DNA of 6,716 nt from Chloroflexi bacterium RIFCSPLOWO2_02_FULL_71_16 (GTDB lineage Bacteria; Chloroflexota; Limnocylindria; P2-11E). This document shows positions 4,993 to 6,716 of this stretch, one piece after another (position 1 is the stretch's first letter; every line of letters begins with the position of its first letter). The notes under the pieces were generated by a model. It was not told the origin of the DNA, did not search any database, and saw nothing but the letters and a program-made list of their open reading frames with translations. The position numbers were made by a program, and so were the translations under genes. The stretch spans positions 1-6,716 of the forward strand of contig MGON01000079.1 of NCBI GenBank assembly GCA_001795345.1. Reading direction: 5' to 3'.

Positions 4993-6716
4993 CGCGCCGC
5001 CTCGGAGAGCGCCGCCAGCAGCGCCGCGCGGATCGAGCCCGGCTTCATCGGCCGGCCGCGCGTCTCGCTCCAGCAATCGACGTCGACCAGATAGCGCGAG
5101 CGCAGCAGGGTCGCGAGCGCCGACCATCTGCGGTTCTCGCCGTCGATCAGCGGGTGATCGGGCGGATCCGACCAGTTCGCCTCCACCGTCATCACCTTGC
5201 GGAAGCGCCCCAGGATGGCGCCGACGCCCGACGGCATGGGCTGGATGAAGCGCAGATGCAGCGCGGAGACCGCGTGCCCTTCCGCGCGCAGCCCCTCCAC
5301 GGCCTCCTCGATCGCGCCCTTGGTGCTGCCCCAGCCGACGACGAGGAGATCGCCCTCGCCGTCGCCGAACACCTCGGGGCACCGCAGCGTGCGCTGCAGC
5401 GCCGCGAGCTTCAGGCTGCGTGCGCGCAGGCCCTCCTCGATGCTCGCCGGATCGTAGGCGATGCGGCTATCGCGGTCGTGGGCGACCCCGGTGACGGTGT
5501 GCATCCCGCCGGGCTGTCCGGGGATCGCGCGCCGGAACAGGCCGGTCGTCGCGTCCCAGTCGTACGGCTTCGCGCCCTCACGGACCGGGCCCTGATCGAT
5601 CGGCGGCGCGAGCCAGTCCTCGGTGAAGGATGGCCTCGGGAAGGGCTGCTGCGCCGTGGCGAGGCTCGCGTCGGAGAGGACGACGACCACCGTGTTGAAC
5701 GTCTCGGCGATCTTGCGGGCGGTGATCATCGAGTAGAAGCAGTCCTCGATGCCGCTCGCCGCAAGCACGACCTTCGGCGCGTCGCCGTGGCTGCCGAAGA
5801 TGACGGTGAGCAGGTCGCCCTGCTCGACCTTCGTCGGCAGCCCGGTGCTCGGGCCGCCGCGCTGCACGTCGACGACGACGAGAGGGATCTCGGCCATGAC
5901 CGCCAGCCCGATCCCCTCCTGCTTCAGCGAGTACCCCGGACCCGAGGTGATCGTCACGGCGCACTTCCCCGCGTAGGACGCGCCGATCGCGAACGCGCAC
6001 GCGGCTATCTCGTCCTCCGCCTGGTGGACGATCCCGCCCGCGCGCTCGAACACCTCGCTCAGGTAGTGCGACGCCGAGGTGGCGGGGGTGATCGGGTACA
6101 TCGCGCAGATCTCCATGCCCGACGCGAGGATCCCCAGGCCCAGGGCGGTGTTCCCGTTCACCACGATCTGCGGCTCCGCCGGAGGCATGACCGGGATGGC
6201 ATAGCGAAGATCCAGGTGCTCGCCGGCCCACGCCGCGCCGGCCTCGAGGAGGCGGACGTTCGTGGCGATCACGCGGTCGTCCTTCTTGCCGAACGTCCGC
6301 GCGACCTGCTCCCGCGCCAGGGCGAGATCGAGGCTGTAGATGCTGCAGAGCATCCCGAGCGCGAACATGTTCTTGCCCTTGCGCGGATCGCCCACGATCT
6401 CGCGGCTGGCCCGGTCCATGGGCACCTCTATGACGCGATAGCCGCTCGCGACCAGGTCGCGGACCGTCGCGTCGTACGACCGAGTGACGCCCTCGTCCCG
6501 GTCATCGCGCCACATGCTCTCGAGGAGGATGGTGCAGCCCGGCTTCAGCTCGCCCTCGCGCACGCGGCCGAGAAGGACGCGCTCGTTGAAGGCGACGACC
6601 AGATCCGCCTCGTCCCCGCCGTTGGTGATCCGGCGGGACCCGATCCGGACGCGGTTGCCGCTCGCTCCCTCGATGCTGCGCGCCGGCGGCTGGATCTCGG
6701 CGGGGATGATCTCGAC
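4989..6716 (-). CDS. korA: 2-oxoacid:ferredoxin oxidoreductase, fused gamma-alpha subunit (5' end outside the window)
   Basis: 575 codons are visible, open to the right edge with no start. A GTG at 6563 opens the same frame, but the 51 codons upstream of it are clearly gamma-domain (PAEIQPPARSIEGASGNR, then RITNGGDEADLVVAFNE), so it is internal. In visible-residue numbering, the gamma domain runs to about 170 and the alpha pyrimidine-binding domain begins near 185 (VVNGNTALGLGILASG). YPITPAT is at 207-213, SGPGYSLKQEG near 258-268 and RGGPSTGLPTK at 286-296, all hallmark segments; a C-terminal domain with VVGWGSTKGAIEEAV follows. Roughly 40-50 N-terminal residues are missing compared with KorA proteins of about 610-650 aa. 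No ferredoxin-type CxxCxxC motif is present, so this is the two-subunit type without a built-in ferredoxin module, as in Halobacterium, Mycobacterium and Thauera. It overlaps korB by 4 bp, implying coupled, equimolar synthesis. Substrate is inferred; the family is certain. Confidence 0.94.
   Translation of the reverse strand, partial: VEIIPAEIQPPARSIEGASGNRVRIGSRRITNGGDEADLVVAFNERVLLGRVREGELKPGCTILLESMWRDDRDEGVTRSYDATVRDLVASGYRVIEVPMDRASREIVGDPRKGKNMFALGMLCSIYSLDLALAREQVARTFGKKDDRVIATNVRLLEAGAAWAGEHLDLRYAIPVMPPAEPQIVVNGNTALGLGILASGMEICAMYPITPATSASHYLSEVFERAGGIVHQAEDEIAACAFAIGASYAGKCAVTITSGPGYSLKQEGIGLAVMAEIPLVVVDVQRGGPSTGLPTKVEQGDLLTVIFGSHGDAPKVVLAASGIEDCFYSMITARKIAETFNTVVVVLSDASLATAQQPFPRPSFTEDWLAPPIDQGPVREGAKPYDWDATTGLFRRAIPGQPGGMHTVTGVAHDRDSRIAYDPASIEEGLRARSLKLAALQRTLRCPEVFGDGEGDLLVVGWGSTKGAIEEAVEGLRAEGHAVSALHLRFIQPMPSGVGAILGRFRKVMTVEANWSDPPDHPLIDGENRRWSALATLLRSRYLVDVDCWSETRGRPMKPGSIRAALLAALSEAAR
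5000..5003 (-). promoter_or_regulatory. Ribosome binding site of korB, inside korA
   Basis: GAGG on the minus strand, 7 nt before the korB ATG at 4992 and inside the last korA codons. With the ATGA overlap at 4989-4992 it fixes the korB start and points to translational coupling of the two subunits. Confidence 0.6.

Noticed and set aside
3958..5094. 378-aa open frame on the + strand
   Set aside because: Antisense to korB, whose cluster and thiamine motifs are unmistakable; the antisense product shows no family features.
4993..5382. N-terminal extension of korB to 459 aa
   Set aside because: The extra text is Arg/Gly-rich, overlaps the conserved korA frame, and the ATG at 4992 has its own SD and an ATGA junction.
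6561..6563. GTG as the start of korA
   Set aside because: The in-frame codons upstream to the window edge encode gamma-domain sequence, so the gene is cut by the edge rather than starting here.
1..6716. CRISPR arrays, tRNA/rRNA genes, insertion sequences
   Set aside because: No regularly spaced repeats, RNA gene signatures, transposase motifs or terminal repeats were seen; the window is almost fully occupied by metabolic genes.

Overview
The window (about 70% G+C, dense ORFs, SD-like ribosome binding sites) holds five bacterial genes and almost no spacer. Lineage cannot be fixed from sequence alone. The GC content and protein style would fit a proteobacterium or an uncultured high-GC phylum such as Methylomirabilota/Rokubacteria; this is inference only.

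Layout: at the left, on the + strand, lies a zinc-dependent medium-chain alcohol dehydrogenase (23-1042). It converges on a minus-strand crotonase-fold hydratase (1065-1829). A perfect 8-bp hairpin at 1045-1064 fills nearly all of the 22-nt junction and probably serves as a terminator. The rest of the window is a compact minus-strand run, read right to left: korA (gamma-alpha fused subunit of a 2-oxoacid:ferredoxin oxidoreductase, entering from beyond the right edge), korB (TPP/[4Fe-4S] beta subunit, ATGA overlap with korA), then a 684-aa protein of uncertain function ending in a single-cluster ferredoxin module (4-nt gap after korB). A 114-nt spacer with a 10-bp inverted repeat separates that gene from the hydratase.

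How the genes may work together: the KorAB pair has the two-subunit architecture ('Halobacterium type', without a built-in ferredoxin module) of the 2-oxoglutarate:ferredoxin oxidoreductase that feeds electrons to benzoyl-CoA reductase in Thauera aromatica, where the genes lie beside the benzoyl-CoA pathway genes. The hydratase has features that suggest a cyclohexa-1,5-diene-1-carbonyl-CoA hydratase (Dch-like), and the dehydrogenase could be the 6-hydroxycyclohex-1-ene-1-carbonyl-CoA dehydrogenase (Had-like) of the same route. The working model is a fragment of an anaerobic aromatic (benzoyl-CoA type) degradation cluster with its ferredoxin-reducing module. The reductase (bcr/bam) and ring hydrolase (oah) genes that would prove this are not in the window. 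The most novel element is the 684-aa ferredoxin-tailed third gene of the kor operon.
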